This document shows positions 1-10,548 of a stretch of 64,000 bases of DNA, one piece after another (positions within the stretch are counted from its first letter, which is position 1; each line of letters starts with the position of its first letter). Below the pieces are notes generated by a model. It was not told where the DNA came from, searched no databases, and saw only the letters and a list, made by a program, of their open reading frames with translations. Where the stretch lies: assembly GCA_018894105.1 (NCBI GenBank), contig CM032118.1, positions 28,190,690 to 28,254,689 of the forward strand, in the 5' to 3' direction. Position numbers and translations under genes: made by a program. Source of the DNA: Jacaranda mimosifolia (Eukaryota > Streptophyta > Magnoliopsida > Lamiales > Bignoniaceae).

Positions 1-1594
1 AATCACACACTAATTATGCTATTTCATTATGAAACGTAGTGGAGACTAAAATTTTAAGTATGTTGGAATATTTTGTGCACCAGTATATTTTATTTATTAC
101 AGTAGCATAAATTTAAGATTAAGTAATTAATATAGATATAAACATGTATAAGACAAAATTATAAAACAATTCAAAAATTGGTAAAGGATTCAAATAGAAA
201 GCAAAAAATTGAGGACCAAATAAATATCGAGTCGAGGCCTGCGCGAACACAACTTTCTTAAGGTTTTATCCACCTCCCACCGGTGCTCGAGGACTACTGA
301 TGAACAACCTCCTAAGATACAACGACTCTAAACAGCCAAAGGCGGCACTCCTATCGGCTGAATTTTCAAACCAAACTAACTTGAACCTATATATATGTAT
401 AATGAAAATGTGTGCGTGTGTAGGTAAGAATGAACGCTTAGAATACTAGAATGCTTGTGTGTATTTTCTAATTAAGTGACACTAGTCGCTTAGAATGCTA
501 GAATACTTTTAAGTAATATCTTAAAAGTATCATGTCCTTTGCATGAATGATGATGATGATGATGATGGAGGATTCATAATTTGTAAATAAACAGATGCAT
601 GACACCAAGTGTTCAAACTTCAAATAAATACGAATTAACATGCATGCAATGCATGAATATATATATATATATATATATCCTTTGTGTACATACATATAGA
701 GGTAGCTATATAGGTGGAGATTCTAGCGGATTTGGAAAGGTTTTCAACTTTGGAAGAAGATGAGGAAACAGATGTTGCAATCAGATCGAGCAGTTGACAA
801 GACTGAATGGGATGTGGTCCAATCATCAAAATCTCATAACACACATATATATATATATATACACACACGCACACACACAATGAGTTATTTTTATTATGTC
901 TTAATTTCTAATTCTAGGAAATGGGTTTTCCGGCAAAGTAATGGGTAGCTCTAGATTCCAATTTATATATGCTCCTTGTTGATATCATTATAGCTTTAAT
1001 TCTTAAGACTTGTTGTTTCCAGTGACAAATTAATATAATTAATTCGACCAAGTTAATAATACTATATAGCTGGATGCAATGCAACTGCCCTAGATAAGGA
1101 TACTAGGACAGGATTTAGGAGTCAGGACCCTTATATAAAATAATGGTAACATTCATTGGAGAACGTGTCCTTCTCTGTAATTAACATTATAATTTGCTTC
1201 CATTAATTACCACTAATTAGCCATTGAAATTACAATTGCTGTAGGAATCATATATATAGTGATGCATCAAGGCCTCACCTCAGTTTTACCAAATGATGTC
1301 CTTTTGATGTGGTAGCAACATATATATGCTATGCTAGCATTAGTCACTGGAAATTTGGAATAAAATGCAAGTGATAGGTTCTCTCTTTCTCTCTCAATCA
1401 ATATATGATAAGACACATGGAATATTGTTCTCGACTCCACATAAAGATAAACTTACTGCACATAATAAAACATATACCACCACAAATTTTGTTAGGCTTT
1501 CTTATCCACAAATATTCCTAATAGTGAAAAATGAAACCAAACATTGTAAACTCAAATCCATCATTCTCATTTTAAAAATATTTTACAAATTTTT
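1..1594. other. Intergenic DNA with microsatellites, no gene recognised
   Basis: No gene could be supported here. The stretch is AT-rich and carries simple repeats: an (ATG)n run at 547-567, an (AT)n run at 657-678 and a compound (AT)n(AC)n run at 841-879. Short open frames across these runs are products of the repeats. A less AT-rich patch at about 230-350 and another at about 710-840 look more like old coding or LTR sequence, but I could not assign either. The right edge is the 5-bp target site of the next element. Confidence 0.6.
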
Positions 1595-3951
1595 TGTAAT
1601 GCCCCAGAATTTTTCTTTGCCTTTAATGAATTAATCTAACTTATTTTATTTTATTTATTATTCAGAATATATATATACATATATATAATGCCTTAGATTT
1701 TCTTAATCTTTTTTTATCCTATGTTAATATTAATTATTAATTGCTATATAAGTTAGAAGATGATTTATACATATATATATATATATATAAAGTTATATAT
1801 AGTTTTTAGGAACTAATATTATATCATCACTAGAAATTAGTAATTGAGATCTTAGGAATTAAAATAAAACAGTTAGATTAATTATAAGATTATTCTAATC
1901 CTAGAAAGAATTATAATTAGAGTTCCAATTGAAATAAAATACTTATTCCACATATATAAGTCTCGCTCTCTAAAACCCTAGCCACTCAATCAAAACATAA
2001 GAAGAAAGACAGAGGTGATCGGAGACTGTTGCTAAGCGTTGACAGTGCATATCAAGCTCTATTGAAGAAAAATCTCCACTGTAGGTAAGGCTTAGAACAC
2101 CTGTTACTTGACTACTACTTTTAACGATATGTATGTGTATAAATATATATAGGATGATTTGTGCCCCTATGTCTTGACAATTATGAATTCCAGGGTGTTT
2201 TTTTTTAAGAATTATTCATTGTTGCTTGTCTTCATGATACACAGCCGCAAATTTTGACCCCTATGGACCAATTTTGACTTTATTGTAATTCAAGGTTTGC
2301 TTTTTGGGTCTTTTAAAAAATTGAGATTTTAGAACAAGACAATATATATAGGTATACGTATATATGAATTTAGGAGGAAATTTAGGGGTGCAAGAGTGAT
2401 TTCTTTGGCATGTGAGTACTTATGGGAACCGAAGGTCGAAAATTTTGCATCTATGTAGGTTTCTTGATAAATTTACTTAGGGTATGTGTGCTGTGAATCT
2501 ATATTTAATAGAAATTTTATTCTGGTTCATGTAATATTAGCTACTAGCACCAAGGTTATCCTTTTATTTATAATTTTGGTATGTTCAATGGAATTCAAAT
2601 GAGAAATATATATGTGTATATACATATATATATATAGTGTAAAATATTTTAGTACTAACCAGGATTGTTAGGTCTAAGATATCACATGCTTATGGTACCC
2701 ATAAGGCTAGTCCTATGAGTTGTCTTTTAAATGGGTTGAATTGGTGATTGAAGTATTTAATAAATAAATCAGGCGACCCAGTTGTTGATACAATTGATTC
2801 TGAGGTAGGAGATTGACGTCTGGGATTGATCTCAAAGGTGAGTGCCTAAACCTATAACTACTATATAATATTACTTTTCAAAACCCAGAAGGATATATGT
2901 ATAGTAATGCATGATATGAAACATTTTTTCAATATACACTGCACCATATATGTACTCCACTGCGCACAAAAAGAACTCTTTTTCTCGTTTTCATTCTGCA
3001 CAAAAGAAATCTTTTTCTTGTTTTATTTCCGCACAAAAAGAAATATTTTTTCTTGTTTTAATTCTAGAAAAAGAAATCTATGCTTTATGATTTTAATGCT
3101 TCTAGACTACCAATTAAATTCGATGATCAACTGATTACTGTTACTGCTACTGTTACTGTTAGTTGGATCCAACTTGGTCTGGGTGTGCGAGGGATTTCAC
3201 TGGGCAGCAGCGGGCTAGCCGGTTGAACCCCAAGCCCCCATGGCCTAATCCCCCCAGCGCACAACAAAAGCCGTTTGTGGCTGAGGTCGGTCCTAGGAAT
3301 TCCCGGGGACGCTCGGGCATTGTTTGGTAAGGTCGCACCTTGCCCGAAGCGATAAGGGACTGTTACGGTGGGAGCCATAAGGTTGACTGGCTACAGCAAA
3401 ACTGACTGATCATCGTATTTAAGTTGATAGTTTAGGAAATTATTTAACAAAGTTTTGTTTTGATACTGCTTGATCGTTTATAGATTTCTTAACTGTTACT
3501 GCTAGACTGTTTTATGAGTTCCTTTTTATAATACTCGAAAATTTCCACTATACAATAATTTTAATTCAAAGAACTCACTTTACACACACTTGACACTCAC
3601 TGAGTCTTTTACTCACACTCATTTCTTTTCTTTTAACTTCCTTCTGGCAGATATAGATCTTAGTCTTAGTGAGAAGGTGGATCCTGCTTTTGATGAGAAT
3701 CAAGGGTGAAGACGTAATTCTAGATTTCAGTAGACTAGTATAATTTCCATTAAGTTCATTAGTTTTATTTTATTTGCCGTGGATTTTATTGTGTTTAGTT
3801 CCTGAAGAATTTTGACACCTTGAGTTTTGAGTTGGGAATTGGATGAGTTCCTATTTAACCTTATGTTTTGGATTGTTAATTTCAATTTTATTTGGGATTA
3901 AATTTCACGCTCAAATTTGGTATAAATGTGGTTTGATTTTGGGGCGTGACA
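1595..3951 (+). repeat. 5' LTR of the Tekay-like element
   Basis: This 2357-bp direct repeat matches 7830-10196 nearly base for base. It begins TG and ends CA. It holds a TATA box near 1953 and a strikingly GC-rich island at about 3165-3375 inside otherwise AT-rich sequence. Small length differences from the 3' copy lie in AT microsatellites (near 1670 and 1780) and in a short insertion near the 3' end of the right copy. Confidence 0.95.
1953..1960 (+). promoter_or_regulatory. Probable LTR TATA box (Tekay-like 5' LTR)
   Basis: TATATAAG is followed about 15 bases later by a pyrimidine-rich CTCTCT stretch and then CCCTAGCC, the usual arrangement around a plant LTR transcription start. The same site is kept in the 3' LTR at 8188-8195. 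Confidence 0.55.
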
Positions 3952-3953
3952 AA

Positions 3954-3970
3954 TGGTATCGGAGCCTAGG
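3954..3970 (+). other. Primer binding site, initiator Met-tRNA type
   Basis: TGGTATCGGAGCC begins two bases after the 5' LTR. It is the standard plant form complementary to the 3' end of initiator Met tRNA (usually TGGTATCAGAGC), with G in place of A at the eighth position. Confidence 0.85.
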
Positions 3971-4111
3971 TTCTAAACTTAGGCTATGTCGGGATAGGAT
4001 CCTCGGACTATGGAAGTTGGGCTTAGAACTCTTATGCAGTAATGTCTTCTTTGCTCGCGACCTTGTGGTTTTTATTTATTGATATAGGTTCTTTTGTCTT
4101 TGAAGGATAAG

Positions 4112-4620
4112 ATGGTAAGTCAGAGCCCACGCAAGTCAATTCATCCTTTAGATGCTTCACCTCACGTGATTAAGGTTAGAGGAAGTAAGCCGTATAATCC
4201 TAGATGTAGGCAAACCACTTCAAAGAAATTTAATGCACCCCGAAAGGATTACCCAAATTTAATTGTGCATCAGCTTGAGGATGATAGAGACCACCATAAA
4301 AGTGAACACCTTCGTTTTAAGGATAGATGTGAAGAGTTAGAACAACAGCTAGAAGTTTGTCGACAGGAGTTGGTTCGCCGAAACACCGAGTTACAGGAGC
4401 AACGTGGTCGGGATCAGAATGGATTTAGGATAGCCATGAGAGCCTTGAGGAAACCCAACATTTGCTAGCTCGTTTGATCAATGAATTAGAAGAAGAAGGA
4501 CCAACGGAGGAAGAGCCCAGTGAGGAAAATGAAGAAGACCCTGAGGAAGATTTAGAGGAAGTAGGCTCGAATAGAGATATCGAAGAGATAGATTCGAGTG
4601 GAAGAAATGATGAAGATTAG
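4112..4620 (+). pseudogene. Extra leader ORF: coiled-coil protein with acidic tail (frameshifted)
   Basis: An ATG at 4112 opens a frame that runs to 4468 in one phase. The coherent sequence continues in another phase to a TAG at 4618-4620, so a small indel near 4447 has split it. The first part is basic. The middle (about 4275-4440) is a heptad-like stretch rich in Glu, Gln, Leu and Arg that should form a coiled coil. The tail is dominated by Glu and Asp. It lies between the primer site and gag, a place where some plant LTR elements carry an additional frame of unknown role. I do not recognise a domain. It could help in packaging or RNA binding, but that is a guess. Confidence 0.55.
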
Positions 4621-5009
4621 AACAGGAGTTTTATTACTTAGAGTTGATAGGGCTTTTAGTTTAAATCTCCAATTGCACTATTTTAGTCGATTAGTGGCTT
4701 ATATATTAGCTTTCCTTTTCCCTTTTTTGAATAAATAAATATTTCTTTTATCTCCTCTTTTATCTAGTGAACCTCTTGAGTTATTTAAAGAAGTATGCGA
4801 GCTACTATTAGAGAAGAGCCATAATAGTAATAATTGAATTGATAGTTAATCAAATCCAATTAGTAACTAATAAATAAAGGATATGTGTATAGACGATGTT
4901 AGGAATTCATAATTTATGATAAATATTTTCACCTTACCTTATTTTACACTTCATTTCATATTTCAATTAAGTATAGCCAGCCTACTAATAGCAATCACTT
5001 TACCATAGA

Positions 5010-6380
5010 ATGGATCCTAACCATGGAGTTCGTCGAGGAAGACGCCCAGCGAATGCTTCACGAAGTCAATCAAGGGAGAAACCCGAATCCTCGAGACATG
5101 CTCCTACCAATCCCCCAAACGTAGAACACAGACAAGCTCCACCCCAACAACCACCGACAGGTGACGATCCTTTAAGTCAAATGGTAGCGGCAATGCAATA
5201 ATTCATGCAAGCTCTTCAGAACCATCAGCAACCAAGAGGACCTCAACCTCCTGATATGGCACTTGATCGATTCCTACATTTCCAACCTCAACGTTTCAGT
5301 GGGGAGCCTGATGATCGAAAAGCTGAACTTTGGATTGAGAGTATTGGAAACATCTATAGCGTACTAAATTATAATGACGAGCAGAAGGTCAATTTAGTTG
5401 TATTCCTTTTTGAGGGCCCGGCACGCCACTGGTGGAACTCAGTAGAGGCGAGATGGAGACAACAACAAACTGCTAGAACTTGGGAAAATTTCCTTAAGGA
5501 GTTTGACAACAAATACCTCCCGAAGTTGGTTCACGAACAAAGGGAAGATGAATTCAACCAGCTGCAACAAGAAAACCTCACGGTTGCCCAGTATGAGGCT
5601 GAGCATACCCGACTTATCAAGTATGTACCGTACATACTGGGGGATGAACCAAGACAAGTTAGGAAGTTTTTTGAAGGGGCTTCGCCCTAGCATACAAAGA
5701 GCACTTCTTCCCATGGATATACCCAACTACACGACCGCAGTAGAGAAAGCTTTGAAGATAGAATCGGGACTAGCTGAGTTGGAAGCCTTGAATAAAGTTG
5801 AAAAGAAGTCCCGTCCAGCTGAAGCCAACTGGCAAGGAGGGAGGAACCAAGGGCAAGGAGCGAAACAACCACAGCAACAGTTCAACAACCCTATTCGTAA
5901 ACCAGTTGGGACCTTTGTGTCAGTCAATACTGGGAAAAGGGACATAACGTGCAGCCATTATGGATACTCAGGACATGATGAATCTCAATGTTGGAGGAAG
6001 ATGGGCCGTTGTTTAGTATGTGGTAGTGATCAACACCATATCCACGACTGTCCAAGGAAGAGACAACAACAGGCGAATCAAAGTTCAGCTAAGGGAAATC
6101 AACGTGGCCCAAGAAACTCAAACAATGCCACACCAAAAGTCTCAGCTAGAGTATTTGCACTCGAGGGCGAAGAAGTCCCATATCCAACTACGGTGGTTGA
6201 AGGTACAGTTCTCATATCCCAACCTTCGGGAAAAGCTCTATTTGACCCTAGTGCAACTCACACCCTTATTTCTGTACATTTTTCGAATTCCATAAACTTG
6301 TAAGTGGAGGATTTATCTTATAACCTAGAAGTGAATGCTCCTATGGATTCTAATATGCTGACGAATAGAGTTTGTGAGGC
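5010..6380 (+). pseudogene. gag: Broken gag and start of protease (Tekay-like element)
   Basis: The frame begins at an ATG at 5010 with a Pro/Gln/Arg-rich N-terminus. An in-frame TAA at 5199-5201 interrupts it. The retrotransposon gag core follows (5205-5690), with the family pattern around ARHWWNS and LYSQ-like helices. A frameshift near 5660-5690 moves the reading to the phase that ends at 6303. This second part carries two CCHC zinc knuckles at about 5949-6050. The first has Tyr where the second Cys should be; the second (CLVCGSDQHHIHDC) is intact. The aspartic protease begins at about 6220, but the catalytic D-S-G is changed to D-P-S (6244-6252). Another stop at 6301-6303 follows, and protease homology ceases at about 6380. 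Gag would assemble the particle in the cytoplasm; this copy cannot make it whole. Confidence 0.88.
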
Positions 6381-7440
6381 CAAGTACTTTTCAACATTTC
6401 TGATCTGTCCCTCATGGGTTTCGTCCTTTGTATCAACAGCACCAACTGCTTTCTTTTCTGCTTTAATATACTCAAAGGCTACATGGAATGATTCTACAGG
6501 CTTCCCTATATGCGTTTCCTTCTTCAGAAAAGCATTTCCTGTATCTTTCTCCTTTTCAAACAATTCTTCTCTTCTTGGGTTTTCACCCTCAATTTTCACC
6601 TAATCCATTTCAGTTAGCTTGTCATCATTGCGTACTATGTTAAAAATTTTATCACCAATGGTTTTTAACTTTCCTTTTCCAAATGTTCCTCATCTTTCAT
6701 TTATAAGCCACCAGCTGGGGATAGATGAGCTCTTTTTGGTCTCATTCGAAATAATTGTTGCAACGTTTCGCAACAAGAACACTGAATCGACTATTCTATC
6801 ATCTGTTAAACCTTGCTTCTTGAAAGAACTTGTGTTTGTCTCTTAACCCAAATCAGATGCTTCAGCATCCTCAAGCTACATCTAAGGAATTTTACATTTA
6901 TTTTTTATTTTTTATTTTTTTTATTTTTTTTGGCTTCCTAATTTCAGATTCTATTCTCAGCTACATACTTCTGTATCTTTCTCATTTTCACATAATTTAG
7001 CTTTTTCGAGGCCTTTGTCCTTTTCTTTGACATTATCAAATCCCTGCTGGCTTGTTACCATTGGTAGCCACAGTTGATACTTCTATCAACCTCAGTTTCT
7101 CACTTTCCTTTTCCACTTACCCCACACGTTCCATTTGTGAGCTATCAACTTGAATCAATAAGCTCTCTTCAATCCTCTCTATGACTGTCGGATTGCAAGC
7201 AATATCTTCTACAGTTTTAGACTGGTCAGCTACTTCCCCTTTGTTCTCATTCCTAATATTTTCTAACAGAACTCCAGATTCTTCAGGTTCTGTGACAGCC
7301 CTATAAACTTTTTGAAAGGGTAAGCCGTCTTTTTCACAGAAAGAAGATCTCGCCCTTGCTCTGTAGCTCATCACTATTAGAAGTTACATTTACTATGGTA
7401 GCTCATCACTATTAGAAGTCACCTTGCTTCCTCTTTTGTA
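6381..7440 (-). other. Foreign, probably host-derived insert replacing pol, antisense to the element
   Basis: Retrotransposon coding is lost abruptly at about 6380 and resumes at about 7440. In between, the best reading is on the minus strand. Two Glu/Lys/Val-rich open stretches (7374 down to 7117 and 6599 down to about 6380) have the composition of a charged, low-complexity plant protein and no similarity to reverse transcriptase or integrase that I can see. A T-rich tract lies at 6898-6935. A 22-bp direct repeat (7363-7384 and 7398-7419) sits near the right junction and looks like a copying scar. I infer capture of host gene sequence, with loss of pol, but I do not recognise the donor gene. 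An alternative is insertion of a fragment of another repeat. Confidence 0.55.
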
Positions 7441-7798
7441 AAGAATATGAAGATGTATTAGGGCGCTTAGAGTTTTATATTAGAAGAGTAGCTTATTAAA
7501 TTCATTTACCACCTAACCTTACGGGGATACATAATGTTTTTCGCGTTTTGCAACTGAAGAACTATCACCCAGACCCCTCGCATGTTGTTAAGCACGAGAA
7601 TCTACAGCTTCAGAAGGATTTGACATATGAAGAGAGATCGGTTCAAATTTTAGGTCGAAAATTCAGAAGCTGCGCACTAGAGAGATTCCACTAGTAAAGA
7701 TTCTCTGGAGAACCTATAACGTGAAGGAAGTAAAGTGGGAAACGAAGAGGAAATGCGAAAATATCATCCAGAACTTTTCGTTAACCTAAGTTAGAATT
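7441..7798 (+). pseudogene. pol: Remnant of integrase C-terminus and chromodomain-like tail
   Basis: From about 7440 the + strand again reads as the end of a gypsy pol. A PPNLTGIHNVF block is followed by a Tyr/His/Pro loop and then a run with the pattern LxxRE-IPLVKILW typical of the divergent chromodomain of Tekay/Del chromoviruses. Frameshifts and stops are present (for example in the first 60 bases and near 7655). The chromodomain-like segment would direct integration to heterochromatin. Only this C-terminal piece of pol survives; the catalytic core is absent. Confidence 0.8.
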
Positions 7799-7816
7799 TG
7801 GGGACCAAATTCCTTT

Positions 7817-7829
7817 AAGGGGGGTGGGA
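7817..7829 (+). other. Polypurine tract of the Tekay-like element
   Basis: AAGGGGGGTGGGA lies directly against the 3' LTR and would prime plus-strand DNA synthesis. The same layout recurs at 63480-63492 in the last element of the window. Confidence 0.85.
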
Positions 7830-10196
7830 TGTAATGCCCCAGAATTTTTCTTTGCCTTTAATGAATTAATCTAACTTATTTTATTTTATTTATTATTCAG
7901 AATATATATATATATACATATATATAATGCCTTAGATTTTCTTAATCTTTTTTTATCCTATGTTAATATTAATTATTAATTGCTATATAAGTTAGAAGAT
8001 GATTTATACATATATATATATATAAAGTTATATATAGTTTTTAGGAACTAATATTATATCATCACTAGAAATTAGTAATTGAGATCTTAGGAATTAAAAT
8101 AAAACAGTTAGATTAATTATAAGATTATTCTAATCCTAGAAAGAATTATAATTAAAGTTCCAGTTGAAATAAAACACTTATTCCACATATATAAGTCTCG
8201 CTCTCTAAAACCCTAGCCACTCAATCAAAACATAAGAAGAAAGACAGAGGTGATCGGAGACTGTTGCTAAGCGTTGACAGTGCATATCAAGCTCTATTGA
8301 AGAAAAATCTCCACTGTAGGTAAGGCTTAGAACACCTGTTACTTGACTACTACTTTTAACGATATGTATGTGTATAAATATATATAGGATGATTTGTGCC
8401 CCTATGTCTTGACAATTATGAATTCCAGGGTGTTTTTTTTTAAGAATTATTCATTGTTGCTTGTCTTCATGATACACAGCCGCAAATTTTGACCCCTATG
8501 GACCAATTTTGACTTTATTGTAATTCAAGGTTTGCTTTTTGGGTCTTTTAAAAAATTGAGATTTTAGAACAAGACAATATATATATGTATACGTATATAT
8601 GAATTTAGGAGGAAATTTAGGGGTGCAAGAGTGATTTCTTTGGCATGTGAGTACTTATGGGAACCGAAGGTCGAAAATTTTGCATCTATGTAGGTTTCTT
8701 GATAAATTTACTTAAGGTATGTGTGCTGTGAATCTATATTTAATAGAAATTTTATTCTGGTTCATGTAATATTAGCTACTAGCACCAAGGTTATCCTTTT
8801 ATTTATAATTTTGGTATGTTCAATGGAATTCAAATGAGAAATATATATATGTGTATATACATATATATATAGTGTAAAATATTTTAGTACTAACCAGGAT
8901 TGTTAGGTCTAAGATATCACATGCTTATGGTACCCATAAGGCTAGTCCTATGAGTTGTCTTTTAAATTGGTTGAATTGGTGATTGAAGTATTTAATAAAT
9001 AAATCAGGCGACCCAGTTGTTGATACGATTGATTCTGAGATAGGAGATTGGCGTCTAGGATTGATCTCAAAGGTGAGTGCCTAAACCTATAACTACTATA
9101 TAATATTACTTTTCAAAACCCAGAAGGATATATGTACAGTAATGCATGGTATGAAATATTTTTTCAATATACACTGCACCATATATGTACTCCACTGTGC
9201 ACAAAAAGAACTCTTTTTCTCGTTTTCATTCTGCACAAAAGAAATCTTTTTCTTGTTTTATTTCCGCACAAAATGAAATATTTTTTCTTGTTTTAATTCT
9301 AGAAAAAGAAATCTATGTTTTATGATTTTAATGCTTCTAGACTACCAATTAAATTCGATGATCAACGGATTACTGTTACTGCTACTGTTACTGTTAGTTG
9401 GATCCAACTTGGTCTGGGTGTGCGAGGGACTTCACTGGGCAGCAGCGGGCTAGCCGGTTGAACCCCAAGCCCCCATGGCCTAATCCCCCCAGCGCACAAC
9501 CGAAGCCGTTTGTGGCTGAGGTGGGTCCTAGGAATTCCCGGGGACGCTCGGGCACTGTTTGGTAAGGTCGCACCTTGCCCGGAGTGATAAGGGACTGTTA
9601 CGGTGGGAGCCATAAGGTTGACTGGCTACAGCAAAACTGACTGATCATCGTATTTAAGTTGATAGTTTAGGAAATTATTTAACAAAGTTTTGTTTTGATG
9701 CTGCTTGATCGTTTATAGATTTCTCAACTGTTACTGCTAGACTGTTTTATGAGTTCCTTTTTATAATACTCAAAAATTTCCACTATACAATAATTTTAAT
9801 TCAAAGAACTCACTTTACACACACTTGACACTCACTGAGTCTTTTACTCACACTCCTTTCTTTTCTTTTAACTTCCTTCTGGCAGATATAGATCTTAGTC
9901 TTAGTGAGGAGGTGGATCCTGCTTTTGATGAGAATCAAGGGTGAAGACGTAATTCTAGATTTCAGTAGACTAGTATAATTTCCATTAAGTTCATTAGTTT
10001 TATATTATTTGCCATGGATTTTATTGTGTTTAGTTCCTGAAGAATTTTGACACCTTGAGTTTTGAGTTGTAAGTTGCAAGGAATTGGATGAGTTCCTATT
10101 TAACCTTATGTTTTGGATTGTTAATTTCAATTTTATTTGGGATTAAATTTCACGCTCAAATTTGGTATAAATGTGGTTTGATTTTGGGGCGTGACA
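7830..10196 (+). repeat. 3' LTR of the Tekay-like element
   Basis: This 2367-bp repeat copies 1595-3951, including the TATA box (8188-8195) and the GC-rich island (about 9400-9610). Differences from the 5' LTR are mostly scattered transitions. The copy ends GTGACA followed by the TTTTT target duplication. Confidence 0.95.
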
Positions 10197-10201
10197 TTTT
10201 T

Positions 10202-10548
10202 AATCTTTACTATAGATTGTATGACAATTTAAAATCCTAAGAACAATAAATAAATAAATAAGAAAAGGTGGGTGCCCAAACTCAAGTGGGCCGAAGCCCT
10301 CCAAGAACTTAATAAGTATAAATACTAACTCCCAAAGCAAAAAAGGAGGTTGGGCAATCATTTATAAACTTGAGCTCTAACTCTATCAAGCGTGTTTTAG
10401 GAGCAAAAGCCCAACAATCACACTAATTTTCAAAAAGGACCCTAACTCCATTTCCATACAATATTATCTTGACATTGTTGATGGGAATCCTTTTCTGAAA
10501 TAAGAAGCACTGATGATGCAGATGAGACTTAGAGCTTAAGATTCCAGT
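10202..10548 (+). repeat. Possible end of a Tat-like LTR and its decayed primer site
   Basis: No gene lies here. The segment has a TATAAATA box near 10317. It ends with GACATTGTTGATGGGAATCC (about 10473-10492), which resembles the junction of LTR end, primer site and leader in plant Tat-type gypsy elements, with part of the primer site lost. It lies just upstream of Tat-like gag sequence in the same orientation, so it probably belongs to that old element. If so, the Tekay-like element and the CACTA element both inserted into it. Low certainty. Confidence 0.35.

Larger units (their letters stand above)
1595..10196 (+). mobile_element. Ty3/gypsy (Tekay/Del-like) LTR retrotransposon, non-autonomous, complete ends
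   Basis: An 8.6 kb element is bounded by two near-identical LTRs that start TGTAATGCCCC and end GGGGCGTGACA. The five bases on each side are TTTTT (1590-1594 and 10197-10201), a perfect target duplication. A Met-tRNA type primer site follows the 5' LTR and a purine tract precedes the 3' LTR. Inside are an extra leader frame, a broken gag, the first part of a protease and the last part of integrase with a chromodomain-like tail. Reverse transcriptase, RNase H and the integrase core are missing; about 1 kb of unrelated sequence takes their place. The LTR pair differs at few positions by eye (roughly 30-40 over 2.36 kb), so the insertion is fairly recent. It must have been mobilised by proteins made elsewhere. 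The Tekay/Del placement is an inference from LTR size and the chromodomain-like tail. Confidence 0.93.

Noticed and set aside
635..948. Short frames on both strands near microsatellites
   Set aside because: They are extended by (AT)n and (AC)n repeats and show no recognisable domain.
3127..3378. 83-codon minus-strand frame in the LTR, also open at 9362-9613
   Set aside because: It lies in the GC-rich island of both LTRs, and most differences between the two copies change the amino acid, so it is not under coding constraint.
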